Shown: positions 8,411-16,950 of the stretch, piece after piece | Numbering within the stretch: position 1 is the stretch's first letter | Layout of the letters: the number at the start of each line of letters is the position of its first letter | DNA from: Desulfopila_A sp964446655 | Lineage (GTDB): Bacteria; Desulfobacterota; Desulfobulbia; Desulfobulbales; Desulfocapsaceae | NCBI GenBank assembly: GCA_964446655.1 | Contig: CAYUPL010000012.1 | Span: forward strand, 1-64,000 | DNA length: 64,000 nucleotides | Direction: 5' to 3' | The notes under the pieces: generated by a model | What the model was told of the DNA's origin: nothing | The model's input: only the letters and a program-made list of their open reading frames with translations | The model's database searches: none | Made by a program: the position numbers and the translations under genes

Positions 8411-9154
8411 GTGAAAAAAGAAGACTGGCAGAAGAAAGGCGCGGGCCATCGGGCCAGGTTGCGTGATAAATTCCTTGAGACCGGGGCGGATGGCTTCAGT
8501 GATGCCGAGGTGCTGGAACTTCTTCTCTCTTTTGGTACACCCCGAAGTGATTGTAAGGAACCGGCCAGGACGGCCTTGAACCAGTTTGGTTCGCTGGCTG
8601 CTGTTCTCGAGGCTCCACGGCAAGCTCTCCTGCAGATACCCGGAATCGGGCAAAAAAACAGTTTTGCCATCCATTTCGTGCAAGCGGTATCGCGGCGCTA
8701 TCTACGCCAGCGCCTGGTGGGCCGGACCTTCCTGCATTCATCCACCGAGGTTAGGGATTATCTGATTCATTCCATGCGGGACTTACCGCGGGAAATACTG
8801 ACTGTGATATTTCTCGATTCGGCCCATGCTGTTCTGACCACAGAGGTGCTGGCCGAAGGCACCATTAATGTCAATACCATCTATCCCAGAGAAATAGTGA
8901 AACGGGCGCTGGAGCTGAATGCGGCAGCCCTGATCGTTGCTCATAACCATCCTTCCGGGTCCCTCAAGCCCTCGCCGCAGGATCTTCATCTGACTCGCAC
9001 TCTGGCGCTGCTTTGCTCAATGATGCATATAACTCTTCTGGATCATTTTATCATAGGAGACGGGGCCTACAGTTTTGCCGATAAAGGTGTAATGGCCACA
9101 ATCCAGGAAGATGTCGGTCGGACCATGAGTCAATCAATCTCCTCGGAAGGATAG
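8411..9154 (+). CDS. radC: RadC family JAMM-domain protein
   Basis: Cytoplasmic RadC/UPF0758 protein, 247 residues. The N-terminal part has a helix-hairpin-helix (LLQIPGIGQKNSFAI, about 76-90). The C-terminal JAMM/MPN domain carries the metal motif AHNHPSGSLKPSPQD (His-x-His, Ser and Asp ligands, about 179-193). The domain is a predicted zinc-dependent protease or isopeptidase fold, and its real substrate is unknown despite the historical DNA-repair name. It uses a GTG start 11 bases after gatB and ends 5 bases before hemW, which supports co-transcription. Confidence 0.93.
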   Translation: MKKEDWQKKGAGHRARLRDKFLETGADGFSDAEVLELLLSFGTPRSDCKEPARTALNQFGSLAAVLEAPRQALLQIPGIGQKNSFAIHFVQAVSRRYLRQRLVGRTFLHSSTEVRDYLIHSMRDLPREILTVIFLDSAHAVLTTEVLAEGTINVNTIYPREIVKRALELNAAALIVAHNHPSGSLKPSPQDLHLTRTLALLCSMMHITLLDHFIIGDGAYSFADKGVMATIQEDVGRTMSQSISSEG

Positions 9155-9159
9155 GAGCC

Positions 9160-10287
9160 ATGACCGCTCTCTATATCCATATCCCATTTTGTCTAGGTAA
9201 ATGTGAATACTGTTCGTTCAATTCCTTTGCAGGTATGGAGTCGCTTTACAGCCGTTATGTCAAGGCCGTCAAAAAAGAGATCGTGGAGCATTTTTTCTCG
9301 GGGAAAAGCACAACCCTGAACACCGTTTTTTTCGGAGGTGGTACCCCTTCCCTGCTGCCGGCCAACGCTGTTGCCGAAATCCTGGCCTGTTGTGCCGAAT
9401 ATTTTACTCTTGCCGACAGCGCCGAAATATCTCTTGAGGCTAATCCTAAAACCCTTGATTTCATGAAGCTGTTGCAGCTGCGTCAGGCGGGTATCAACCG
9501 GCTGTCCATCGGTGTACAGTCCTTTATCGACAGCGAGCTCAACCTTCTCGGCCGTCTTCATACGGCTCAGGACAGTTGGGACTGCGTCCGAGACGCAATT
9601 GGGGCGGGTTTTGTCAACATCAGTCTGGACCTTATGTACGGCCTGCCTGGTCAGACGCTGGATAAATGGCGTTGGAATGTGGAAACGGCTCTGTCGCTTG
9701 ATCTGCCCCACCTCTCTCTGTATCAGCTTTCCATTGAGAAAAACACTCCGCTGGCAGAGCAGTTTAACCGCGGCAGGATCGTTCTACCCGACGATGAGGA
9801 GGTGGTACGCATGGATGAAATGCTGTTTGACATGTGCCTGCAGGCGGGGTTACTGCAGTACGAGATATCCAACTTTGCCATGCAGGGTTTCGAATGCCGG
9901 CATAACATCAATTATTGGCAAAATTTTGATTATCTGGCTGTCGGTGCGGGGAGTGTGGGTCTCTATCAGGGAGTCAGATCACGCAATATCTCCAATCCGG
10001 AAAAATACTGTCGGGCCGTGGAGAATGGCGATAACCTGATTGAGGAAAGCGAAGAATTGGGCCTGGAGGCATCATTTCGGGAAAGTGTGATAATGGGCCT
10101 GAGAATGATTGAGGGCGTTTCATACGGGGCCCTCTACGACCGTTATGGCATACATCTTCGCGATCACTATGGTGAAATTCTGATCCCGTTGCTACAGAAT
10201 GGCTATGTTGAGTTCACCAGCAGCCATTTTCGTCTCACCAAAAAAGGGCGTTTTCTGGCCAATCAGGTAATGGCTGAGCTGGTGTAG
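9160..10287 (+). CDS. hemW: HemW, radical SAM heme chaperone-like protein
   Basis: Radical SAM protein related to oxygen-independent coproporphyrinogen oxidase HemN. HemW members bind heme and deliver it to respiratory enzymes rather than act as HemN. The 375-residue protein begins TALYIHIPFCLGKCEYC, with Cys x3 Cys x2 Cys for the 4Fe-4S cluster at residues 11, 15 and 18. It has the GGGTPSLL motif (about 63), SLEANPKT and NRLSIGVQSF, and a C-terminal HemN domain. It lacks the longer N-terminal extension of true HemN. It follows radC by 5 bases with a TAGGAG ribosome site. Confidence 0.9.
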   Translation: MTALYIHIPFCLGKCEYCSFNSFAGMESLYSRYVKAVKKEIVEHFFSGKSTTLNTVFFGGGTPSLLPANAVAEILACCAEYFTLADSAEISLEANPKTLDFMKLLQLRQAGINRLSIGVQSFIDSELNLLGRLHTAQDSWDCVRDAIGAGFVNISLDLMYGLPGQTLDKWRWNVETALSLDLPHLSLYQLSIEKNTPLAEQFNRGRIVLPDDEEVVRMDEMLFDMCLQAGLLQYEISNFAMQGFECRHNINYWQNFDYLAVGAGSVGLYQGVRSRNISNPEKYCRAVENGDNLIEESEELGLEASFRESVIMGLRMIEGVSYGALYDRYGIHLRDHYGEILIPLLQNGYVEFTSSHFRLTKKGRFLANQVMAELV

Positions 10288-10366
10288 AGGTGCGAATAAC
10301 CATGATATCCGGGCCAGAGACAGGACTCCCAATCACCCATGCTGCTCTCAATCCACTTGAATCAAA

Positions 10367-10555
10367 TCAAGGCACCGTAAAAATTTCCGTATCAGGATAA
10401 AAGGCATACCAGGCCAACCAGTATCCCTGTGCGGTGAGCAAAATGCGGCCATCGCTGCCCAGAGCATGGGCCGATCCGGCATCTTCCTCCCAGACAATGG
10501 CGCAGGATGTGCCGTTGAGGTGATCTTCAAAACGGTTTTTGACGTATTTTTTCAT
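10367..10555 (-). CDS. Small ORF resembling the C-terminal end of DUF3179 proteins
   Basis: A 62-residue frame in the gap between hemW and the MFS gene, on the opposite strand. Its end, GYWLAWYAFYPDTEIF, looks like the closing segment of DUF3179 proteins, which normally run to around 300 residues. There is no Shine-Dalgarno before the ATG and no room upstream for the rest of the domain. It is either a short stand-alone protein or the remnant of a lost gene. The similarity is from memory. Confidence 0.4.
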   Translation of the reverse strand: MKKYVKNRFEDHLNGTSCAIVWEEDAGSAHALGSDGRILLTAQGYWLAWYAFYPDTEIFTVP

Positions 10556-10628
10556 GGTGGAAAAAGGATGGGCCTTGCGGGATAGACGTGTTTTTTTTCG
10601 TATTCTGTCAGAAAAATAAAGAGAAAGA

Positions 10629-11822
10629 ATGAAGAGATCATTGATGACGAATATCTACGGGCTCTACCTGATCAAGCTGTCGAAATGGTTTATGCTCATC
10701 ATGCCAATTGTGGCACTCTACTATACCGAAAACGGTTTGGACGAGTACGACATCTTTCTTCTGCAGGCCATCTATTCCGTCAGTGTCGCTCTGTTGGAAA
10801 TACCTTCCGGCTATATGGCTGATGTCATAGGTCGGAAAAAATCGTTGATCATGGGTAGTATTCTGGGTATGTTAGGATATATTATCTATAGCGTCTCTTC
10901 GGGATTTTATGGTTTTCTGGCTGCCGAGGTAATCCTTGGCCTGGGGGGCAGCTTTATTTCAGGTTCCGATTCAGCCCTGCTCTATGACAGTCTCGCCTCC
11001 ATGAGAAAACGGCACAGGTATCTGCAGCTGGAAGGACGCATCACCTCTCTGGGGAATTTTGCCGAAACAAGTGCCGCCATCTGTGGGGGGCTGATTGCGG
11101 CGACGCTCAGCTACCGTTCCGTTTATATCTCTCAGGCTATTATAGCCGCCATGGCGGTTCCAGCTTCACTCATGTTGATAGAGCCGCAGCGAAAGGCCTT
11201 GGCAATGACGCCTGGTATACGCCATATTCTGCGGGTCTGCCGAGAAAGTCTCTTCGTTGATCTCAAACTGAGCTCAACCCTGCTCCTGTCCGCCATAACA
11301 GGCACCGCTACATTGTGCATGGCCTGGACAGCCCAGGTCTACTTTGTCAAAAACGGCCTGACGGAAGAGGCCATTACCCCGTTGTGGGTTGCGCTTAACC
11401 TCACTGTTGCCGTGGTGGCGGCCTTTGCCGCCGGAGTGGTAAAAAAAATGGGGAAATCCGTGGCGATTATGGTGATAGTTACCTGTATTCCGGCGGCCTA
11501 TATCCTGCTAGGTTTGTTCTCCTTGACCGGCGGTGTGGTGGTACTTTTGCTCTTTTATGCCATCCGGGGGTATGCCACCCCCCTTCTGAAGGATCTGGCC
11601 AACACCTTCTGCGCCTCGGAAACCAGGGCCACGGTTTTGTCGATCCGTAATATGATTATCCGTTTTGGTTTTGCCGTTCTCGGCCCCTTTATAGGTTCTC
11701 TGTCGGCAGGCTACAGTCTCTCCTTTGCATTGCAGGTGAGCGGTGTTATTCTGCTGGTCTTGTCAATTTGTGCGGCATTCTTTCTCTTCCGGGCGTTGAA
11801 AGATGATTTACGAAAAGGCTGA
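10629..11822 (+). CDS. Major facilitator superfamily transporter
   Basis: A 397-residue integral membrane protein with about twelve hydrophobic segments. The typical MFS loop 2-3 signature is visible as GYMADVIGRKKSLIMGSILG (about 60-80). A central loop around residues 185-210 divides the two six-helix halves. A helix near residue 300 is flanked by AIRGYATPLLKDL. Substrate cannot be deduced; drug or small-metabolite efflux is the usual role for this type. It stands alone between the DUF3179-like fragment and the convergent histidine kinase. A GAGAAAG ribosome site precedes the ATG. Confidence 0.85.
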   Translation: MKRSLMTNIYGLYLIKLSKWFMLIMPIVALYYTENGLDEYDIFLLQAIYSVSVALLEIPSGYMADVIGRKKSLIMGSILGMLGYIIYSVSSGFYGFLAAEVILGLGGSFISGSDSALLYDSLASMRKRHRYLQLEGRITSLGNFAETSAAICGGLIAATLSYRSVYISQAIIAAMAVPASLMLIEPQRKALAMTPGIRHILRVCRESLFVDLKLSSTLLLSAITGTATLCMAWTAQVYFVKNGLTEEAITPLWVALNLTVAVVAAFAAGVVKKMGKSVAIMVIVTCIPAAYILLGLFSLTGGVVVLLLFYAIRGYATPLLKDLANTFCASETRATVLSIRNMIIRFGFAVLGPFIGSLSAGYSLSFALQVSGVILLVLSICAAFFLFRALKDDLRKG

Positions 11823-11893
11823 CAGGGAACGGTCTGCAGTTACTGGTGGCAGGGAGAAGAGACCGGAACTTTTCTTCTGCATAACCTTGCCTG

Positions 11894-14431
11894 TCATGTG
11901 GCCATTTCCCGGAGAGTTTGATGGATGGTTTTTCGAAGCGTCTCTACTCCGAAGGGTTTTTCCAGAAACGCCTGGGGCCGTTCCGGAGTGGCACCTTGCA
12001 TGACCTGTTCTTCACTGTAACCACTGGCAAGAATTACCGGGATATCGGGGGAGATTCGTCGCAATGCAACCAGAGTCTCCCAGCCGTTCATACGCGGCAT
12101 GGCAACATCGCTCAGTACAAAACGGATACTGTCTTTGTGTTGGCGAAACTCTTCGACCGCCTCTACGCCATCCGAGGCTTTCAAAACCGAAAATCCCATT
12201 TTAGAGAGCATGGCCGCGGTAATCTCAAGAACAGTCCGGTCGTCATCTACCACAAGAACTGTGCCGGACTCTTCCACTGGAGAGGTCTGCTCTCCCCTGG
12301 CTTCCCGATTGACGATTTTGTGAGAAGAAAGCGGCAGAAAAATGCGGAATATACTCCCTTTACCGAGAGAGGTTTCCGCAGTGACGAAACCTCTATGCGC
12401 CTGAACCAGCCCGAGAACCACAGATAACCCCAGGCCGCGGCCGGTGAACTTGGTGGAGTAGAAAGGCGAAAAGATCTCTTCAAGATCGGAGGCGGCAATA
12501 CCGCAGCCGCTGTCGCTTACTTTCAGGCAACCATATTGATGCTCTGTCAGCTCCTGGCCCACAGGGAAAACCTGTTGGCCGGCAATTTCAGTGGCCGCTA
12601 CGGTTGATACGCTAAGATGAACCGTGCCGCCATCGTCATCTATGGATTCAGCGGCATTGAGAAGCAGATTGGCGAGGATCTGCCGAATATGGCCGGCATT
12701 GGTGTCAACGATAGGGCCGGGGGATTGAAATTCGCTCTTGATATCGATATGTTTTGGAATTTCAGGTATAAGATCAGGCAACCCTTCCTGACATATATTG
12801 ACAAGACTCCCCGGTTCGAGCCTTCCCTTCACCTGACCAAGATAGGTAAGTAGCATTCTGCTGATTTCGGCTGCCTTTTCAGCTGCTTGTTTGGCTGCAT
12901 CTATGTTTGGGGGGGGCGGCTTGCCGTTCTTCCCGGTACCGGCCTTTTCCAGGTGGCCGATAACGGTGTGGAGTTTGTTGTTGAACACATGGGCGATGGC
13001 GCCGGCCATGCGATCGAGGCTTTTCCTCTTCTGGATTTGCAGGTTCAAGGCCTCCAGTGCAGCCATTTCTTTTTCGGCCTGTTTTCGTGCCGTAATCACC
13101 TGAAAGTAGATAGAGGTTCCTTTGGCGCCGGGATAAATACGGACATCGTACCAGTCCCGGTAAGGCTCTTCGGTAAACTCTGTTTCAAAGAAGATTGGCG
13201 CTCGCGTCTCGATTGCCGTAGCAACGTTTTTCTCCAAAACAGATCCTTTTGCCTCCTGAAAAACATCGAACAGTTTTCGTCCGATAACATCATCCCGCTT
13301 CTGGTTGAGAACATCTTCCGCCGCGCTATTAAAGTAGGTCACCACCATGTCGTTGTCGAGGGAGATAAAGGCATCAGTGATACTGTCGAGGATGGCACGG
13401 TTGTGTCGATTGCTTTCCTGGAGAGCCTCTTCAAACCACTTGCGCAGCAGCGCCTCGCCAATATGTGAGGCAATGCTTTCCATAAGCTCGATCTGCTCCA
13501 GAGTGAAACGCCCTTTTTGCCTGTCGTTGAGCTGGATCAGGCCAACAATTTTATCCTTGTTGCGGATCGGTATCAGGGCCACGGAGGCGTAGTTCTGGTG
13601 GATACACCGGTTGCGTGGGTTGAGGCGCGGCTCTTCTGCCGGAGTGAGGTTGAGAAGCTTGGGAGAGTCATTGGTCCAGAAACTTCCACCATCGGTAAAG
13701 AGCGGATTAGCAGGATCTGTGCCGCCGGAAAGAACAAGGCCGCAGGTACATTCCAGCTTAACATTACCGAACTGGTCAAAACACATGGAGCCGTCCTCAT
13801 TACGTTCGATAAGGCTGTTTTCCGTTAAGTGAAACTCAGGTGGAAAACCATTATGGGCAAGATAGGGAAAGTCTTCTCCCTCTTGCAACCGAATACCCAC
13901 AGCATCAAAGCCGGTCTCTTTCTTTATTTTGCCAAGAATACACCCAATGGAGTCTTTGAGGTCTCCCGGTTCGTTCAAGACCCGGAGTACCTTTGTTTCA
14001 AGCTCTACGTAGCGCACGGCACGTTTGCGATTGGTGATATCTCGCAATACGATTCGGGCAACGCGAATGCCGCTATACTCCTCGGCAATAACAGCGTCAA
14101 GGCGGCCCCAGAAGGGAGTGGAGTCGTTTTTAACAAATCGTATATCGCATTCCTGCGGGACGGCTGTGGTAAAAAGCTCTCGGTGGAACAGATAGAAGAG
14201 CTCCAAGTCTTCTTTATAGACAAAATCTGACAGAGGAAGGTCGATAAGCGCTTCACGTGAAACACCAAACAACAGCGCGGTGGTGGTATTGGCCTCGGTA
14301 ATAATCCCTTCTACGGTTAACGTACAACAGCCAAGCGGTACCTGATTATAGAGATTAAAATAATGGTGCTGAACAGCATCTGTAACGCCAGGGTGTTCCG
14401 CCCCGCTGTCCGTAGTTTGTCTTCTTTTCAT
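11894..14431 (-). CDS. Hybrid sensor histidine kinase (PAS-GAF-PAS-HisKA-HATPase-REC)
   Basis: An 845-residue cytoplasmic sensor kinase with no transmembrane segment. Order: PAS (about 25-145), GAF (about 165-340, with several Cys such as ECTCG that might hold a cofactor), PAS (about 350-460), HisKA with AHVFNNKLHTVIGHLE around residue 485 (phospho-His is the AH histidine), HATPase with SDSGCGIA and GRGLGLSVVLG, then a C-terminal receiver with DDD acid pocket, phospho-acceptor Asp in LSDVAMPRMNG and FLEKPF Lys. The H box is followed by VFNN rather than the common EINN/DFNN, so kinase activity deserves testing. No output regulator is adjacent. The gene contains an imperfect parS at codons about 56-61. 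Confidence 0.9.
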   Translation of the reverse strand: MKRRQTTDSGAEHPGVTDAVQHHYFNLYNQVPLGCCTLTVEGIITEANTTTALLFGVSREALIDLPLSDFVYKEDLELFYLFHRELFTTAVPQECDIRFVKNDSTPFWGRLDAVIAEEYSGIRVARIVLRDITNRKRAVRYVELETKVLRVLNEPGDLKDSIGCILGKIKKETGFDAVGIRLQEGEDFPYLAHNGFPPEFHLTENSLIERNEDGSMCFDQFGNVKLECTCGLVLSGGTDPANPLFTDGGSFWTNDSPKLLNLTPAEEPRLNPRNRCIHQNYASVALIPIRNKDKIVGLIQLNDRQKGRFTLEQIELMESIASHIGEALLRKWFEEALQESNRHNRAILDSITDAFISLDNDMVVTYFNSAAEDVLNQKRDDVIGRKLFDVFQEAKGSVLEKNVATAIETRAPIFFETEFTEEPYRDWYDVRIYPGAKGTSIYFQVITARKQAEKEMAALEALNLQIQKRKSLDRMAGAIAHVFNNKLHTVIGHLEKAGTGKNGKPPPPNIDAAKQAAEKAAEISRMLLTYLGQVKGRLEPGSLVNICQEGLPDLIPEIPKHIDIKSEFQSPGPIVDTNAGHIRQILANLLLNAAESIDDDGGTVHLSVSTVAATEIAGQQVFPVGQELTEHQYGCLKVSDSGCGIAASDLEEIFSPFYSTKFTGRGLGLSVVLGLVQAHRGFVTAETSLGKGSIFRIFLPLSSHKIVNREARGEQTSPVEESGTVLVVDDDRTVLEITAAMLSKMGFSVLKASDGVEAVEEFRQHKDSIRFVLSDVAMPRMNGWETLVALRRISPDIPVILASGYSEEQVMQGATPERPQAFLEKPFGVETLRKTIHQTLREMAT
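14249..14264. promoter_or_regulatory. Imperfect third parS-like site inside a kinase gene
   Basis: CGCTTCACGTGAAACA matches parS at 14 of 16 positions, including 13 consecutive bases. It lies within the coding region of the hybrid kinase (codons for GVSREA). The mismatches are at the first and third bases, outside the central core. Confidence 0.6.
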
Positions 14432-14721
14432 GGAGAAGCCTCCGCATCATTTTCAGGCCGGAATCACTTCCGCATATAATCGGTTCCGGCCATATCCATA
14501 AATGTTGGTCTTCCTCCTAATTCTGTCAATAGCTATAAATATTTATTCTTACTAGATAACAGTGAAGAAACCAAGGGGGAAAAAGAAATAGCGGCAATAT
14601 ATTTATTGTCAGGAAAAAACAGAACGGTGGGGTGATTTCTTTTCTCGTGTTTATCCAGTTTTTTACAGCAGGTTTTCACAATTCATCTGCACAGTGCGAC
14701 AACAATCATTATGGTACCATC

Positions 14722-15708
14722 ATGGACACCAGAATACCATATAGCACAATCCTTGGTATGATCGGCAACACCCCTGTTGTTGAGCTTTCCGGATTTGCCG
14801 CCGAGCCTTGCCGGCTTTTTCTCAAATTGGAATATCTCAACCCGGGAGGTTCGATTAAGGACCGTATCGCCCTCTTTATGATTCGTGATGCGGAAGAAAA
14901 GGGGTTGATCAGGCCGGGTGATACCCTGGTCGAAGCCACGGCGGGCAATACCGGCCTGGGGCTTGCCCTGGTCGCCGGACAGAAGGGTTACCGGCTCAAG
15001 ATCGTTATGCCGGACAAAATGAGCATCGAAAAAAAATACGGTCTCCAGGCCATGGGAGCCGAGGTGATTATGACCCGTTCCGATGTCACCAAGGGGCATC
15101 CGGAATATTATCAGGATCTGGCCGAGTCTCTGGCCGATCGCGAAGGCGGCTTCTATATCAACCAGTTCGCCAATAAGGCCAATCGAAAAGCGCATTATTG
15201 CACTACCGGTCCGGAGATCTGGCGGCAGCTCGACGGCAAGGTGGATGCGGTGATCTTTGGTGTCGGCACCGGAGGAACCCTGAGCGGGGCCGGTGACTAT
15301 CTGCGCCGTCAAAACCCGGATATCGACCTCATCCTGGCCGATCCCGAGGGCTCGATACTGGCGCCGCTGGTGCAGAGCGGTACAGCTCCAGAGAAAGTGG
15401 GGTCCTGGTATGTGGAGGGCATCGGTGAGGATTTTGTCCCCGACATCTGCAATCTCGACCTGGTAACCAGGGCCTATTCGATCCCGGACCGTGAATCCTT
15501 TGACACCGCCAGGGAACTTCTGTTGCGCCAGGGGATCTGCGCCGGGTCGTCCAGCGGCACACTGCTTGCTGCTGCCCGGAGATATTGCCGGGAGCAGAGC
15601 GAGGCAAAACGGGTGGTCACCTTCGCCTGTGATACCGGCAACAGATATCTTTCCAAACTCTATAATGACGAGTGGATACAACAACATCTACCAACAGAGG
15701 AACCATGA
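14722..15708 (+). CDS. Cystathionine beta-synthase-like PLP enzyme
   Basis: PLP enzyme of the cysteine synthase/cystathionine beta-synthase family, 328 residues from the chosen ATG at 14722. An upstream GTG at 14632 would add 30 residues not typical of the family. The PLP lysine is in GGSIKDRIALFM (about 40) and the substrate loop is EATAGNTGLGLAL (about 72). The phrases ADPEGSIL and YVEGIGEDFVP are more typical of cystathionine beta-synthase than of O-acetylserine sulfhydrylase. The C-terminal CBS-pair regulatory domain is absent. The stop overlaps the next gene's start, so the pair probably forms reverse transsulfuration (homocysteine + serine to cystathionine to cysteine). Confidence 0.82.
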   Translation: MDTRIPYSTILGMIGNTPVVELSGFAAEPCRLFLKLEYLNPGGSIKDRIALFMIRDAEEKGLIRPGDTLVEATAGNTGLGLALVAGQKGYRLKIVMPDKMSIEKKYGLQAMGAEVIMTRSDVTKGHPEYYQDLAESLADREGGFYINQFANKANRKAHYCTTGPEIWRQLDGKVDAVIFGVGTGGTLSGAGDYLRRQNPDIDLILADPEGSILAPLVQSGTAPEKVGSWYVEGIGEDFVPDICNLDLVTRAYSIPDRESFDTARELLLRQGICAGSSSGTLLAAARRYCREQSEAKRVVTFACDTGNRYLSKLYNDEWIQQHLPTEEP

Positions 15709-16871
15709 CACAAAGCAGCAAAAAACATTCTTTCCGTACCAGGGTCATCCATGGCGGCCAGCATGTCGATGCGGCCACCGGCGCGGTGATGATGCCCATA
15801 TATACCAGCTCAACCTATGCCCAGCAGAGTCCCGGAAAACATAAGGGCTTTGAATATTCACGGTCGCAGAACCCTACCCGGTTCGCCTATGAACGCTGCG
15901 TTGCCGATCTGGAGGAGGGCAGGGCCGGCTTCGCTTTCGCCTCCGGGCTGGCGGCCACGGCGACGATCCTCGAATTGGTCGATGCCGGGGCGCATATCAT
16001 CGCCATGGATGATATGTACGGTGGCACCTACCGGCTCCTGGAAAACGTTCGCAAACGTTCAGCAGGCTACACTGTTTCCTATGTTGACCTGACCGACAGC
16101 GAGGCCTTTGCCCGAGCCGTCAGACCCGAAACCAGGCTGGTCTGGATTGAGACACCCACCAATCCCATGCTTAAAATTGTCGATATTGCTGCTATCAGTG
16201 CCATTGCCAGGAAAAAATCACCCGGCATCATCATCGCTGTCGATAATACCTTTGCCACACCCTATAACCAGAGGCCATTGACCATGGGCGTCGATCTGGT
16301 GATGCATTCTGCCACCAAATATCTCAACGGCCACTCCGACATGGTGGGTGGTATGGTGGTGGTCGGCGACAATGATGATCTGTGCCGGCGGCTTGCCTAT
16401 CTGCAAAACGGGGTAGGTGCCGTGGCTGGGCCGTTTGACAGCTATCTCGCCTTGCGCGGCCTCAAAACCCTGGCTCTGCGCATGGAGCAGCATAATCGCA
16501 GCGCTCTCGAGATAGCACGGTGGCTCAGCAGACATCCACGGCTCAAAAAGGTGATTTATCCCGGTCTACCGGACCACCCTCAGCATGACCTGGCCTCCAG
16601 GCAAATGGACGGTTATGGCGGCATGATTTCCATGTTTCTCGATGGTGACCTGCAGGCCACCATCGCTTTTCTCGAAAAGGTGCGCATCTTCGCCCTGGCG
16701 GAAAGCCTTGGCGGGGTGGAAAGTCTGATAGAGCACCCGGCCATCATGACCCATGCCTCCATCCCGGCGGAACAGCGCCGCATCCTGGGCATTCATGACA
16801 ATTTCGTCCGTCTCTCCATTGGCATCGAGGACAGCGACGATCTGATTGAAGCGCTGGAAGAAGCGCTGTAA
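15705..16871 (+). CDS. Cystathionine gamma-lyase/synthase family PLP enzyme
   Basis: Cys/Met-metabolism PLP enzyme, 388 residues. The start at 15705 is supported by an AGAGG site and the ATGA overlap with the preceding gene. Landmarks are the N-terminal TRVIHGGQ, SRSQNPTRFAYERCVADLE (about 50-70), FASGLAATA, VDNTFATP (about 180) and the PLP lysine in MHSATKYLNGHSDMVGG (about 203). The partner gene suggests cystathionine gamma-lyase, which makes cysteine, 2-oxobutyrate and ammonia. The gamma-synthase or O-acetylhomoserine sulfhydrylase alternatives cannot be excluded from motifs alone. Translation is coupled to the beta-synthase-like gene. Confidence 0.85.
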   Translation: MTQSSKKHSFRTRVIHGGQHVDAATGAVMMPIYTSSTYAQQSPGKHKGFEYSRSQNPTRFAYERCVADLEEGRAGFAFASGLAATATILELVDAGAHIIAMDDMYGGTYRLLENVRKRSAGYTVSYVDLTDSEAFARAVRPETRLVWIETPTNPMLKIVDIAAISAIARKKSPGIIIAVDNTFATPYNQRPLTMGVDLVMHSATKYLNGHSDMVGGMVVVGDNDDLCRRLAYLQNGVGAVAGPFDSYLALRGLKTLALRMEQHNRSALEIARWLSRHPRLKKVIYPGLPDHPQHDLASRQMDGYGGMISMFLDGDLQATIAFLEKVRIFALAESLGGVESLIEHPAIMTHASIPAEQRRILGIHDNFVRLSIGIEDSDDLIEALEEAL

Positions 16872-16950
16872 TGTCGGCTTGCGGCGCTCTTTGAAGAACC
16901 AGAGGAAGGAGGGATACATCCCCTGATCCGTCGCCGTGTCGGCGGAGATA

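Noticed and set aside
14432..14721. Riboswitch or T-box in front of the transsulfuration pair
   Set aside because: I looked for S-box or T-box hallmarks and a terminator hairpin in the leader and found none that I could support.
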